Shown: positions 47,939-56,498 of the stretch, one piece after another
How the letters are laid out: the number at the start of each line of letters is the position of its first letter
Position numbering within the stretch: the stretch's first letter is position 1
Source: Mycobacterium sp. 852014-52450_SCH5900713
GTDB taxonomy: Bacteria > Actinomycetota > Actinomycetes > Mycobacteriales > Mycobacteriaceae
DNA length: 64,000 nt
Assembly (NCBI RefSeq): GCF_001667075.1
Contig: NZ_LZIL01000053.1
Location: 1 to 64,000, forward strand
Reading direction: 5' to 3'
The notes under the pieces: model-generated
Databases searched by the model: none
The model's input: the letters and a program-made list of their open reading frames with translations, nothing else
What the model was told of the DNA's origin: nothing
Program-made: the position numbers and the translations under genes

Positions 47939-48994
47939 ATGCGGCTGCGTCGCAGCGTTCTGAGCAAGCCGGGCATCGCGCGCAAGCGTCGGGGCAAGGG
48001 CTTCGCGTATTACGGGCCCGACGGCGAACGCCTGTCGGACCCCGAAACCCTGCAGCGAATCAAAGAGTTGGTCATTCCGCCGGCCTGGAAAAACGTGTGG
48101 ATCTCGCCGCATCCCAACGGGCACATTCAGGCCGTCGGCGTCGACGCCGCCGGCCGCCGGCAGTACCTGTACCACACCGCATGGCAGCAGGAGCGCGCCG
48201 AGGAGAAGTTCGACCGCGTCCTGGAATTGTCCACCCGGTTACCGCAGTGGCGCGCCGCCATCGCGAAGGACCTGACACGCAGCGGTTTGACCCGCAAACG
48301 GGTGCTGGCGCTGGCGTTGCGCCTGCTCGATCGCGGGTCCTTCCGCGCCGGCGGGGAGCAGTATGCCGAGGAGAACGAGTCGTACGGCCTGGCGACCCTG
48401 CAGTGCGATCACGTGGCGGTCCGGCGCGACGCGGTCGAGTTCGACTTTCCCGCCAAGAGCGGCGTGCGGCGCACCGTGGAGATCGAGGACCCCGAAGTGG
48501 TCAGGGCGGTGCGCGCGTTGATGCGCCGGCCCAACCGTACAGAGCGGCTGCTGGTGTGCCGCAACGCATCCGGCTGGATAGACGTGCGATCCGACGACCT
48601 CAACGCCCGGTTCAAGGAGCTCGTCGGTAACGAATACACCGTGAAGGACCTGCGGACCTGGCACGGGACGGTGTTGGCCGCCACGGCGTTCGCCGACGCC
48701 GACCCGGCCGTTTCCCGCCGGGTGGCCAAACGCGTGGAATCGGCCGTCATGAAGGAGGTCGCCGAGGAGCTGGGCAACACCCCGGCGGTGGCCCGCGGTT
48801 CCTACGTCGACCCACGCGTCGTGACCGGCTACGAGCAGGGGCTCACGATCGCCGCCGCGACGCGGCGCGCCGAACGCGCCCGGGATCCCGACTCCGCCCA
48901 GGAGATCCTCGACAAGGCCACCCGGATGTTGATCCGGCGGGTGGCCAAGGGCCACAGCGCGTCCGAGTTGTCCGTCCTGCCCAAGAGCGCGTGA
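47939..48994 (+). CDS. DNA topoisomerase IB (poxvirus type)
   Basis: A 351-residue type IB topoisomerase, a eukaryote- or poxvirus-like enzyme found in some bacteria. The N-terminal domain starts with KGFAYYGPDGERLSD. Catalytic residues fit the family: Arg136 (SFRAGGEQY), Lys173 (KSG), Arg239 and His242 (DLRTWHGT) and the nucleophile Tyr289 (GSYVDP). It relaxes DNA through a 3'-phosphotyrosine link. ATG 47939 is preferred to ATG 47936 because GGAGGG is then 5 nt away. M. tuberculosis lacks such an enzyme as far as I recall, so this is accessory. Confidence 0.92.
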   Translation: MRLRRSVLSKPGIARKRRGKGFAYYGPDGERLSDPETLQRIKELVIPPAWKNVWISPHPNGHIQAVGVDAAGRRQYLYHTAWQQERAEEKFDRVLELSTRLPQWRAAIAKDLTRSGLTRKRVLALALRLLDRGSFRAGGEQYAEENESYGLATLQCDHVAVRRDAVEFDFPAKSGVRRTVEIEDPEVVRAVRALMRRPNRTERLLVCRNASGWIDVRSDDLNARFKELVGNEYTVKDLRTWHGTVLAATAFADADPAVSRRVAKRVESAVMKEVAEELGNTPAVARGSYVDPRVVTGYEQGLTIAAATRRAERARDPDSAQEILDKATRMLIRRVAKGHSASELSVLPKSA

Positions 48995-49294
48995 GCTCTC
49001 GGCACCTCGTGGCGGGCCGTATCCTTCGGGCCGAAACCGAAATTCATCGCCGCGGACACGGTTGCCTGGCAATCCGCTGAGAATCTCCGCGCGACGGCCG
49101 CGGACCGAATAACCACGGTGATTGCGGGTAACACCAATGGCTGTGGGAAGTGCCCTGGCGGCTCATTCACGCCAGGTTGCGGTCGAAACAGACGGCCGCG
49201 GGCCATCGCAGCAAACACGCGCCACCGTGACTCCTGCGGCTGCCCGGCGTACCTAGCGAATCTCATTCGAACCGTCTGTCTAGGAGGGACATCA
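48995..49294 (+). other. Intergenic region before the TPP-enzyme gene
   Basis: No gene is supported in these 300 bases. GGGTAA at 49126 is not preceded by a SigF -35 box. The last 14 bases carry the ribosome site TAGGAGGG (49281-49288) of the next gene. Confidence 0.5.
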
Positions 49295-51088
49295 ATGGCC
49301 AAGCAAGAGGTCTCGGACTACCTATTGGAGCGATTGCGGGCATGGGGCGTCGAGCACGTGTTCGGCTATCCCGGTGACGGCATCAACGGGCTGCTCGCCG
49401 CGTGGGGTCGCGCAGACAACAAGCCGAAGTTCATCCAGTCGCGCCACGAGGAGATGAGCGCCTTCGAGGCGGTCGGCTACGCGAAATTCACCGGCCGGCT
49501 CGGTGTGTGCGTGGCCACTTCGGGGCCGGGAGCGATCCATCTGCTCAACGGCCTCTACGACGCCAAACTGGACCACGTTCCGGTGGTGGCCATCGTCGGG
49601 CAGACCAATCGCAGCGCCATGGGCGGCAACTACCAGCAGGAGGTCGACCTGCTGAATCTGTTCAAGGACGTCGCCAGCGACTACGTCCAAATGGTCACCG
49701 TCCCAGAGCAATTGCCCAATGTACTGGACCGCGCGATCCGCATCGCGATGACTCAGCGCGCGCCCACGGCGTTGATCATCCCCAGCGACGTGCAGGAATT
49801 GCCGTATTCGCCTCCCGAGCACGCGTTCAAGATGGTGCCCTCCAGCCTGGGCATCGAATACCCCGAGATCGCCCCGGATGACGGGGCCATCGCGCGCGCG
49901 GCCGAGATCCTCAATGCGGGCAAGAAGGTGGCCATCCTGGCGGGCACCGGTGCGCGCGGGGCGCACGAAGAGCTGGCCCAGGTCGCCGACCTCCTCGGGG
50001 CCGGAGCCGCCAAAGCGCTGCTGGGCAAGGACGTGCTGTCGGACGAATTGCCTTGGGTCACCGGCTCTATCGGCCTGCTGGGGACGCGGCCGAGCTACGA
50101 GCTGATGCGCGACTGCGACACGCTGCTCACGGTGGGATCCAGCTTCCCCTACACGCAGTTCCTGCCCGATTTCGGGCAGGCCCGCGCGGTGCAGATCGAC
50201 GTCGACGGCCGGCTCATCGGGATGCGCTACCCGTACGAGGTCAACCTGGTCGCCGACGCCAAGACCGCGCTGCGGGCCCTGATTCCGCACCTGCGCCGCA
50301 AAGAAGACCGATCCTGGCGGAAAGAGATCGAGAAGAATGTGGCGCGCTGGTGGGAGACGATGGACAAGGAAGCGCACGTCAGCGCCGACCCCATCAACCC
50401 GATGCGCCTGTACTCCGAGCTCTCCCCCAAGCTGCCCGACGACGCCATCGTGACGGCCGACTCCGGATCGGCGGCCAACTGGTATGCGCGCAATCTGCGC
50501 TTCCGCGGCAACATGCGGGGTTCGCTGTCCGGCACCCTTGCCACCATGGGACCGGGTGTGCCGTACGCGATCGGTGCCAAATTCGGCCACCCGCGCCGGC
50601 CCGTCATCGCGTTCGTCGGCGACGGCGCCATGCAGATGAACGGCATGGCCGAGCTGATCACCATCAAGCGGTACTGGCAGGAGTGGGAGGATCCCCGGCT
50701 GATCGTCGCGATCCTGCACAACAACGACCTGAACCAGGTCACGTGGGAGATGCGCGCCATGGCGGGCTCACCGAAATTCCATGAATCCCAAGCGCTTCCG
50801 GATGTCGACTTCGCCGCGTTCGCGGCCGGCCTGGGCCTGAACGCAATGGCCGTCAAGGACCCGGACCAGCTCGAGGGCGCGTGGGGCAACGCGTTGTCGG
50901 CCGACCGTCCCACCGTGCTGGACGTCTTCACCGACCCCGACATGCCGCCCATCCCGCCGCACGCCACCTGGGATCAGTTCAAGGCGGCCACCACGGCGGT
51001 GCTTTCCGGCGACGAGGACCGCGTTGGCTTCGTCAAGGTCGGCCTGAAAACCAAGGCGCAGGAGTTCATGCCGCACAAGAAGGGATGA
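49295..51088 (+). CDS. Thiamine-diphosphate enzyme (pyruvate oxidase/acetolactate synthase-like)
   Basis: A 597-residue enzyme with the three domains of the POX/AHAS family. The catalytic Glu is near residue 50 (QSRHEEMSAFEAVGYAKFTG), the centre domain starts VAILAGTGARGA, and the TPP site is GDGAMQMNGMAELIT followed by LHNNDLNQVTWEMR, where GDG-x(26)-NN is the usual motif. It may be a pyruvate:quinone-type oxidase or an oxalyl/2-oxoacid decarboxylase. An FAD role is not clear. ATG 49295 has TAGGAGGG upstream; the 59-codon longer frame is not protein-like. It stands alone. Confidence 0.88.
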   Translation: MAKQEVSDYLLERLRAWGVEHVFGYPGDGINGLLAAWGRADNKPKFIQSRHEEMSAFEAVGYAKFTGRLGVCVATSGPGAIHLLNGLYDAKLDHVPVVAIVGQTNRSAMGGNYQQEVDLLNLFKDVASDYVQMVTVPEQLPNVLDRAIRIAMTQRAPTALIIPSDVQELPYSPPEHAFKMVPSSLGIEYPEIAPDDGAIARAAEILNAGKKVAILAGTGARGAHEELAQVADLLGAGAAKALLGKDVLSDELPWVTGSIGLLGTRPSYELMRDCDTLLTVGSSFPYTQFLPDFGQARAVQIDVDGRLIGMRYPYEVNLVADAKTALRALIPHLRRKEDRSWRKEIEKNVARWWETMDKEAHVSADPINPMRLYSELSPKLPDDAIVTADSGSAANWYARNLRFRGNMRGSLSGTLATMGPGVPYAIGAKFGHPRRPVIAFVGDGAMQMNGMAELITIKRYWQEWEDPRLIVAILHNNDLNQVTWEMRAMAGSPKFHESQALPDVDFAAFAAGLGLNAMAVKDPDQLEGAWGNALSADRPTVLDVFTDPDMPPIPPHATWDQFKAATTAVLSGDEDRVGFVKVGLKTKAQEFMPHKKG

Positions 51089-51100
51089 GCCGACGCCCGG

Positions 51101-51757
51101 TCAGCGGACGACTCCGGCTCGCGCGTTGCGCAGGTCGTCGACGAAGAGCCCGTAGGCCTCGTCGTGTCGATCGCTGCGGTCGCGCAACACCGCCGACGGA
51201 TGCACCGTCGCCACCACGGTCGGCTCCGGCTCCACATCGACGATGGACGCGGGCAGCCGCACTTGCCGGCCCCGCTGGGCGGACACGCGAAAGTCGGCCC
51301 CCAGCAGGGATTGCGCGGCGGTCGCGCCGAGGCACACGATGACCTGCGGTCGCACGGCCTCGATCTCGGCGATGAGCCAGGGGCGGCAGGCGACCACCTC
51401 GGTGCGGCCGGGCTTTTGGTGGATCCGTCGTTTGCCGCCCTTGCGGGTGAACTTGAAATGTTTGACCGCGTTCGTCACATAAGCCACCCCCGGATCGATG
51501 CCGGCATCTTCGAGGGCCCGGTCGAGCAGTCGCCCGGCCGGGCCGACGAACGGCTCGCCCGCGAGGTCCTCCTGGTCGCCCGGCTGCTCACCCACCAACA
51601 TGATGGGCGCTCCCGCGTTGCCGTTGCCGAACACCGTTTGGGTGGCATCGGCGAAAAGCGGGCAGCCGCGACAACATTCGGCCGCCGCTCGCAGCGAATC
51701 CAGTCCCCGCTCCTCGGGTAGATAGCGGTCGGCGCCCGGTGCCTTGGTCGCGGTCAT
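51101..51757 (-). CDS. udgX: Uracil-DNA glycosylase, UdgX type
   Basis: A 218-residue iron-sulphur uracil-DNA glycosylase. Motif A is GEQPGDQED and motif B is HPSAVLR. The R-loop GGKRRIHQKP carries His113, the residue that marks UdgX and forms a covalent link with the sugar after uracil removal. Cluster cysteines fit Cys29 and Cys32 (ECCRGC), Cys124 and Cys142. UdgX acts as a suicide-like uracil DNA binder. ATG 51757 has GAAGGGGA 5-12 nt upstream. It lies 67 nt after the hemerythrin gene on the same strand. Confidence 0.93.
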   Translation of the reverse strand: MTATKAPGADRYLPEERGLDSLRAAAECCRGCPLFADATQTVFGNGNAGAPIMLVGEQPGDQEDLAGEPFVGPAGRLLDRALEDAGIDPGVAYVTNAVKHFKFTRKGGKRRIHQKPGRTEVVACRPWLIAEIEAVRPQVIVCLGATAAQSLLGADFRVSAQRGRQVRLPASIVDVEPEPTVVATVHPSAVLRDRSDRHDEAYGLFVDDLRNARAGVVR

Positions 51758-51779
51758 GGTGTCCCCTTCGGCCGGGGCC

Positions 51780-51813
51780 GGGGTGCCCCACTCCCCCTCG
51801 AGTGGGGCACCCC
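51780..51813 (-). terminator. Strong hairpin between hemerythrin and udgX
   Basis: A perfect 14-bp stem, GGGGTGCCCCACTC (51780-51793) and GAGTGGGGCACCCC (51800-51813), with a 6-nt loop. There is no T-run. It could end hemerythrin transcripts partly and lower udgX expression, or protect the 3' end. Confidence 0.65.
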
Positions 51814-51824
51814 GTGAGCCGGTG

Positions 51825-52385
51825 CTAGCCCTTGCCGACGATGGCGTCGCGGGCTCGGTCCAACATCGCCGCGAACGGTCCGGCGGCCAGGTTGGCCGTC
51901 TGCGACTCGACGCCGGCGTGCGGTCGGGTCGGCGCGATCGCCTCCGCGAGCTTGGCCGCGCGGCCCATCCGTTCGAGCTCATCGCCGCTCAATTCCTGGC
52001 CCAGCTTGGAGAACTCGTCGTGCTCCTCGTGCTCGGCGTGCTCGACGACCGCGTCGCGCAGTTGCGTCAGCAGCTGGGTGAACTCCGCGCTGTCCACGTC
52101 GAGCTTCTCCAGCTTCTGCAGGACCGTCTTGGCCTCATGCTCTTCGTGGAGTCGCTCGTCGACCACCGCGGCACCGTCGGAGAGCTTCCGCTTGGCTCGG
52201 GGGTGCACGATCTCCTCTTCGGCCGTTTCGTGGACGGCCAACAATCGCCGGAGTTCGACGAACGCCTTTTCGCGTTCTTTCCCGGACGCCGCCAGTGTTT
52301 CGGCGAACAACGACTTGATCTGCTGGTGTTGACTGACGAGAAAGTCGACCACATCGGTGGGCGACTTGATGGCGTTCTGAGCCAT
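51825..52385 (-). CDS. Hemerythrin HHE-domain protein
   Basis: A 186-residue four-helix HHE protein. Iron-ligand histidines appear in order: SQHQQIKSLF, AVHETAEEEIVHPRAK, LHEEHEAKTVL and EHAEHEEHDEF. Such mycobacterial hemerythrin-like proteins bind a di-iron site and are linked to peroxide, nitric oxide or stress response. ATG 52385 has GGAAGGAC 4-11 nt upstream; the 105-codon longer frame is discarded. It has a SigF-type promoter and is followed by udgX after a hairpin, so both may belong to one stress transcript. Confidence 0.9.
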   Translation of the reverse strand: MAQNAIKSPTDVVDFLVSQHQQIKSLFAETLAASGKEREKAFVELRRLLAVHETAEEEIVHPRAKRKLSDGAAVVDERLHEEHEAKTVLQKLEKLDVDSAEFTQLLTQLRDAVVEHAEHEEHDEFSKLGQELSGDELERMGRAAKLAEAIAPTRPHAGVESQTANLAAGPFAAMLDRARDAIVGKG

Positions 52386-52438
52386 GGTGTCCTTCCCATC
52401 TCGGCTTGGTGCGCGGGCTGTTGCGCGCCTCTTTTCGG

Positions 52439-52464
52439 CTACCCGACGAAATCCGGCACCAAAC
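52439..52464 (-). promoter_or_regulatory. SigF-type promoter, hemerythrin gene
   Basis: Minus strand: GTTT (52464-52461), 16 nt, GGGTAG (52444-52439). It ends 53 nt before the ATG at 52385. It is one of the best matches in the window. Confidence 0.65.
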
Positions 52465-52524
52465 GGGTACACCCGCGCACCAGTGGGTAGTTCCTCACCA
52501 GTCGCGAAATAAGGGAGAACGCTT

Positions 52525-53562
52525 GTGGCCACCGGTATCCGCGGTCGGGCGGCGATCCTCGGCGCACTGGTCGTGACGGCCGGCTGCGCGGCGCCGGGGG
52601 CGGCGCTGGAAGGCGAGCCCGACGTCGCGCTCTGGTCGGTCGCCGCGCCGTTGCGCGATCCGGTGTGGTCGTATCGGGCGCACGCCCTCGTCGGGCTCAC
52701 CGGCGATCATCGGCTCGCCGAAGTCGCCGCCGGTGATCGCCCGGGTGAGGCCAGGACGCGGTTGTCGGAGCCCATGGCGGTCGGGCGCAATCTGCAAATC
52801 AGCCAGAAGGACGACCGGATCGTGTTCGTGCCGCAGCCGGAGCGCGGCAGGGTCGCCGAGGTTGACCTCGAAAGTCTGCGCCAGGTCGGCGATTTCGACG
52901 CGGGACCCGCCCCGGCGTATCTGTCCGAGGATGCCGGGATGCGGACGCTGCTGGCGCTGTCGTCGGACGGCACGTCGGTGACACCGGTCGACCAGTACGG
53001 CTTCCGGAAGCTGCCCACCGCCCCGATCGCCGGTGATCGCGCGGACACCATCGACGGCGCGAACCGCGGGCGCGAGATCGATTACCACGTGTACGCGCCG
53101 TCGGGAATCCGGCATTACCAGGGGTCTTTGTCGCCCGCCGAGGAGCGCGGCTCGCTGCGGATGAACGTCGCCGTGTCGGCGGGTGACGGCGCCGCGGTGA
53201 CGCGCAGCTACGTGGCCGGCCGCGACGACAGCACGCTGTACGCCGTGGATTCGCGCCGCGGCGGCGAGGGCTTGACGGTGCTGGCCAGCACCCGGCTGCC
53301 GTCCCCGATCCGCGAACTGGGCACCGACGACACCAGGGTCTACGCCGCCACGGACCACGAGGTGGTGGTGCTCGAGACGGCCAGCTTCACCGGCTTCCCG
53401 TCGCGCACGATCCCGGTCATCCGCGTCATCGGCTACCGGTCGGGACTGCCGCAGGCGGCCCAGACGGCGCCGCTGTCGGGCATCGCGATCGGCCCGCATC
53501 GGGTGTACCTGACCTTGGCCGACGCGCCCTATGTGGTCAGCGTCGCCAAGCCGCGGCTATGA
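52525..53562 (+). CDS. Lipoprotein with beta-propeller-like repeats
   Basis: A 345-residue lipoprotein. The signal ends in LVVTAGC, a good lipobox with Cys near residue 21, so it should be anchored on the outer face of the membrane. The mature part has repeated strand pairs, for example RIVFVPQPERGRVAEVDLES, TLLALSSDGTSVTPVD and TRVYAATDHEVVVLETAS, typical of a beta-propeller or quinoprotein-like fold. No catalytic site is seen. GTG 52525 has AAGGGAG 7-13 nt upstream. It is divergent from hemerythrin. Function unknown. Confidence 0.83.
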   Translation: MATGIRGRAAILGALVVTAGCAAPGAALEGEPDVALWSVAAPLRDPVWSYRAHALVGLTGDHRLAEVAAGDRPGEARTRLSEPMAVGRNLQISQKDDRIVFVPQPERGRVAEVDLESLRQVGDFDAGPAPAYLSEDAGMRTLLALSSDGTSVTPVDQYGFRKLPTAPIAGDRADTIDGANRGREIDYHVYAPSGIRHYQGSLSPAEERGSLRMNVAVSAGDGAAVTRSYVAGRDDSTLYAVDSRRGGEGLTVLASTRLPSPIRELGTDDTRVYAATDHEVVVLETASFTGFPSRTIPVIRVIGYRSGLPQAAQTAPLSGIAIGPHRVYLTLADAPYVVSVAKPRL

Positions 53563-53621
53563 CGCTCCGCCGGATCGTCGGCTACATTGCGGGCAGGTGC
53601 GGCCGGTAAGGAGGCGCTGGC

Positions 53622-54620
53622 GTGACCGACCCGCAGGATTCGTATTGGCAGAACCCCTATACGTACGACCCGCTTGGCCGGGTCCCGCCCGCCCCAGTCG
53701 AGCCGCCGGTCTTCAAGCCGCCACCCCCACCGCCGTACCGCCCGCCCGTCAACGTGCTGGCGACGTTGTCGCTGGTGTTCGCGTTCGTGTTCGCGCCCGT
53801 CGGAGCGATCCTGGGACACGCCGGGCTGGCGCAGATCCGCCGCACCGGCGAGCTCGGCCGCGACCGCGCCCGCGCGGGGCTGGCGCTGTCGTATGCGTTC
53901 ATCGCCGTCACGGTGGTCGCGCTGATCGCGTGGGCCACGCTGGGCGGCGCCCCGTCCACCCAGACCGCGGCGCCGGCTACCACCCCCACCAGCGCGGCGG
54001 CCCCGCCGGCGCCGGGACCGGTCGCGCCCGACGCCCTGGCCGCGCTCCTGCCGGGCGCCGACGCCCTGAAGAGCCTCACCACCGACGAGAACATCGAGGC
54101 GGGCCAGACGTGGGACAACATGGGTCGCTCCAGCGCAGAAGGGGCGATCGACCGGCCGGAATGTTGGGGCAGCGTCGCCCCCGGCACGCCGGACGCCTAT
54201 AGCGGCGCCGGCGTCACGGGCTACCGCGCGGCGGAGTTCCGGGACTCGCGCAGCTTTCTCAAGTCGACTCAGGTCATCGAGGCCGTGGTGGCCTTCCACG
54301 ACCCGGCGGCGGCCCAAGCGCAGCTCGAGGCGTTGCTGTCGGGATGGCGCCGATGCGGCGGCTTGACCGTGACGCTGACACCGGCCAATGGGGAGGCTCT
54401 CCCGTTTGCTGTGGGCGAGCCCGCCGACGCCCCCAACGGCATCACCACGGTGGACCTCGCGCCCAGGGGCCTGCAGATCCGCTCGGCCCGGGCGATCGCG
54501 GCCAAGGCCAACGTCATCGTCGACCTGATGGTGTCCTGCAGCGGCACGACGGACAGCGGCCAACCGCGGCTGGCCGGGGTGGGCATCGCCAACTACGTGC
54601 TGGGCAAGGTCCCTGGCTAG
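53622..54620 (+). CDS. DUF4190/PknH-type sensor-domain membrane protein
   Basis: A 332-residue protein. The N-terminal Pro-rich part (VPPAPVEPPVFKPPPPPPYR) leads to a DUF4190-like pair of helices (NVLATLSLVFAFVFAPVGAI, then ALSYAFIAVTVVALIAWATL). An extracytoplasmic domain of about 200 residues follows, with cysteines in PECWGS, RRCGG and VSCSGT, like the PknH extracellular sensor domain. It has no kinase domain. GTG start with AAGGAGGCG upstream. It may sense an envelope ligand. It is followed 9 nt later by an aldo/keto reductase gene, so the two may be co-transcribed. Confidence 0.85.
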   Translation: MTDPQDSYWQNPYTYDPLGRVPPAPVEPPVFKPPPPPPYRPPVNVLATLSLVFAFVFAPVGAILGHAGLAQIRRTGELGRDRARAGLALSYAFIAVTVVALIAWATLGGAPSTQTAAPATTPTSAAAPPAPGPVAPDALAALLPGADALKSLTTDENIEAGQTWDNMGRSSAEGAIDRPECWGSVAPGTPDAYSGAGVTGYRAAEFRDSRSFLKSTQVIEAVVAFHDPAAAQAQLEALLSGWRRCGGLTVTLTPANGEALPFAVGEPADAPNGITTVDLAPRGLQIRSARAIAAKANVIVDLMVSCSGTTDSGQPRLAGVGIANYVLGKVPG

Positions 54621-54629
54621 GGTGGGCAC

Positions 54630-55598
54630 ATGAAGTATCTCGACGTCGACGGAGTGGGCCGGGTCAGCCGAATCGGTTTGGGCACCTGGCAGTTCGGGTC
54701 ACGCGAGTGGGGCTACGGCGAGGGTTATGCCTCGGGCGCCGCGCGTGACATCGTGCGCCGCGCCCGCGCCCTGGGGGTGACGCTGTTCGACACCGCCGAG
54801 GTGTACGGGCTGGGCAAGAGCGAGCGGATCCTCGGCGAGGCGCTCGGCGACGAGCGCGCCGACGTCGCGGTGGCCAGCAAGATCATGCCGGTCGCGCCCT
54901 TCCCCGCCGTGATCAAGCAGCGCGAGCGCGCCAGCGCGCGGCGGCTGGGGCTGGATCGCATCCCGCTCTACCAGATCCACCAGTCCAACCCGTTGGTGCC
55001 CGACACGGTGATCATGCCGGGAATGCGAGACCTGCTCGACAGCGGCAAGATCGGCGCGGTCGGCGTCTCCAACTACTCGCTCGAGCGGTGGCGGAAGGCC
55101 GACGCGGCGCTCGGCCGGCCGGTCGTGAGCAATCAGGTGCACTTCTCGCTGGCACACGCCGGGGCGCTGGAGGACCTGGTGCCCTTCGCGGAGCGGGAGA
55201 ACCGCATCGTGATTGCCTACAGCCCGCTCGAACAGGGCCTGCTGGGCGGAAAATACGGCCTGGACAACCGTCCCGGCGGCATTCGGGCGCTGAACTCGCT
55301 GTTCGGCACCGAGAACCTGCGCCGCGTCGAGCCGCTGCTGCAGACGCTGCGCGACGTCGCGACCACGGTCGGCGCCAAGCCGGCTCAGGTGGCGCTGGCC
55401 TGGCTGATCAGTTTTCCGGGCGTGGTCGCCATCCCCGGCGCGTCCAGCGTCGAGCAGCTCGAGTTCAACGTCGCCGCCGCCGACATCGAGCTGCCCCCGG
55501 ATGCGCGCGAGGCGCTCACCGGGGCGGCCCGCGCCTTCCGGCCGACCTCGGCCGGCCGCTTCCTGACCGACCTGGTCCGCGAGAAGCTGGGCCGCTAG
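54630..55598 (+). CDS. Aldo/keto reductase
   Basis: A 322-residue TIM-barrel NADPH-dependent reductase of the aldo/keto reductase family. The catalytic tetrad is visible: Asp and Tyr in LFDTAEVYG, Lys in VASKIMP and His in YQIHQSN. The cofactor loop is PGASSVEQLEFN. Rv2298 is a similar M. tuberculosis protein. ATG 54630 lies 9 nt after the sensor-domain gene with GGTGGG upstream. It probably reduces reactive aldehydes or ketones; its substrate is not known. Confidence 0.9.
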   Translation: MKYLDVDGVGRVSRIGLGTWQFGSREWGYGEGYASGAARDIVRRARALGVTLFDTAEVYGLGKSERILGEALGDERADVAVASKIMPVAPFPAVIKQRERASARRLGLDRIPLYQIHQSNPLVPDTVIMPGMRDLLDSGKIGAVGVSNYSLERWRKADAALGRPVVSNQVHFSLAHAGALEDLVPFAERENRIVIAYSPLEQGLLGGKYGLDNRPGGIRALNSLFGTENLRRVEPLLQTLRDVATTVGAKPAQVALAWLISFPGVVAIPGASSVEQLEFNVAAADIELPPDAREALTGAARAFRPTSAGRFLTDLVREKLGR

Positions 55599-55639
55599 AG
55601 CGACGGCGCCGACCCGCCGCGCCCGGCTCCGCCGCGCTG

Positions 55640-56419
55640 CTAGGACTGCGCGGAATCCGCGAACGCGGCGGGGCTGGCGGGCGCACCCCTGGCCACCACC
55701 ACCGGCATCGAGGTCGCGGCGTTCGTCCGCAGGATCGTGTGCACCACGTCGACGAGGTCCTCGACCGGCATCAGCTTGCCGGGCATGCATCCGCGGGACG
55801 CCCACAGCGGCACGGCCTTCATGGCGAGGTCCATGTCCCAGCCGATGTTCATACCCGTGGCCGCGTCGCCCTCGCCACCCGGGCATTCCCCCACGATGAA
55901 GGTGGTGAAGCCGATGTCGGGGTGTTCGGCCCGCCATGCGTCGACCATCCGCTCGAGGGCCGCCTTGCTGACCCCGTACGCACCCAGGCCCGGCCACGGC
56001 GGCCCGAACGTGCCCGCGTCGGACGACAGGTAGACCGCTTTGCCCGCGGAAACCGTCAGGTGCGGCACCGCCGCGGCCGTCACCAGCGCCGCGCCGATGA
56101 CGTTGGTGTCGAAGATGCGCCGCCAGGTCGCGGCGTCGGTGTCCACCATCCGGACCAATGGACCGACGGCGGGGGTGTAGACGATGTTGTCGATGCCGCC
56201 CAGGGCGTCGGCGGCGGCGGCGATCGCGGACCGGCACGACGCCTCGTCCGTGACGTCGCATTCGATGGCGACCGCGCCCGGGCCGGCGTCCTTGGCCGCC
56301 GCCTCGATGCGCTCGCGGCGCCGGGCCAGCAGCGCGACCTGGTCGCCGCGCTGGGCGAGGCCGACGCCGATGCAGCGACCGAGTCCGCTCGAGGCGCCCA
56401 CCACCACTGTCCTTGACAT
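55640..56419 (-). CDS. Short-chain dehydrogenase/reductase
   Basis: A 259-residue SDR. The cofactor loop is VVGASSGLGRCIG at the very N-terminus and is followed by ARRRERIEAA, suggesting NADP. The NAG motif is degenerate (IVYTPAVG). Catalytic Ser is in VYLSSDAG and Tyr/Lys in YGVSK. The C-terminal part keeps substrate-loop residues. ATG 56419; AGAGGG lies upstream. It is a single gene, convergent with the aldo/keto reductase and downstream of the diguanylate cyclase strand. The substrate is unknown. Confidence 0.88.
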   Translation of the reverse strand: MSRTVVVGASSGLGRCIGVGLAQRGDQVALLARRRERIEAAAKDAGPGAVAIECDVTDEASCRSAIAAAADALGGIDNIVYTPAVGPLVRMVDTDAATWRRIFDTNVIGAALVTAAAVPHLTVSAGKAVYLSSDAGTFGPPWPGLGAYGVSKAALERMVDAWRAEHPDIGFTTFIVGECPGGEGDAATGMNIGWDMDLAMKAVPLWASRGCMPGKLMPVEDLVDVVHTILRTNAATSMPVVVARGAPASPAAFADSAQS

Positions 56420-56498
56420 ATTTGCCCTCTCTTGTAACGAGCTGCCGTCGGCAAAAACCTACCGGATATCACCCGTCGGAGGGCGAGGGCTCGGCTAC

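Noticed and set aside
49126..49131. SigF promoter for the TPP-enzyme gene
   Set aside because: GGGTAA is present but there is no GTTT or GNTTG at 14-18 nt upstream.
49118..49294. N-terminal extension of the TPP enzyme
   Set aside because: The 59 codons are Cys/Arg/Gly-rich without similarity, and TAGGAGGG lies directly before ATG 49295.
51825..52700. A 291-residue hemerythrin protein
   Set aside because: The N-terminal 105 codons are not protein-like and are partly antisense to the lipoprotein gene; ATG 52385 has a ribosome site behind a SigF-type promoter.
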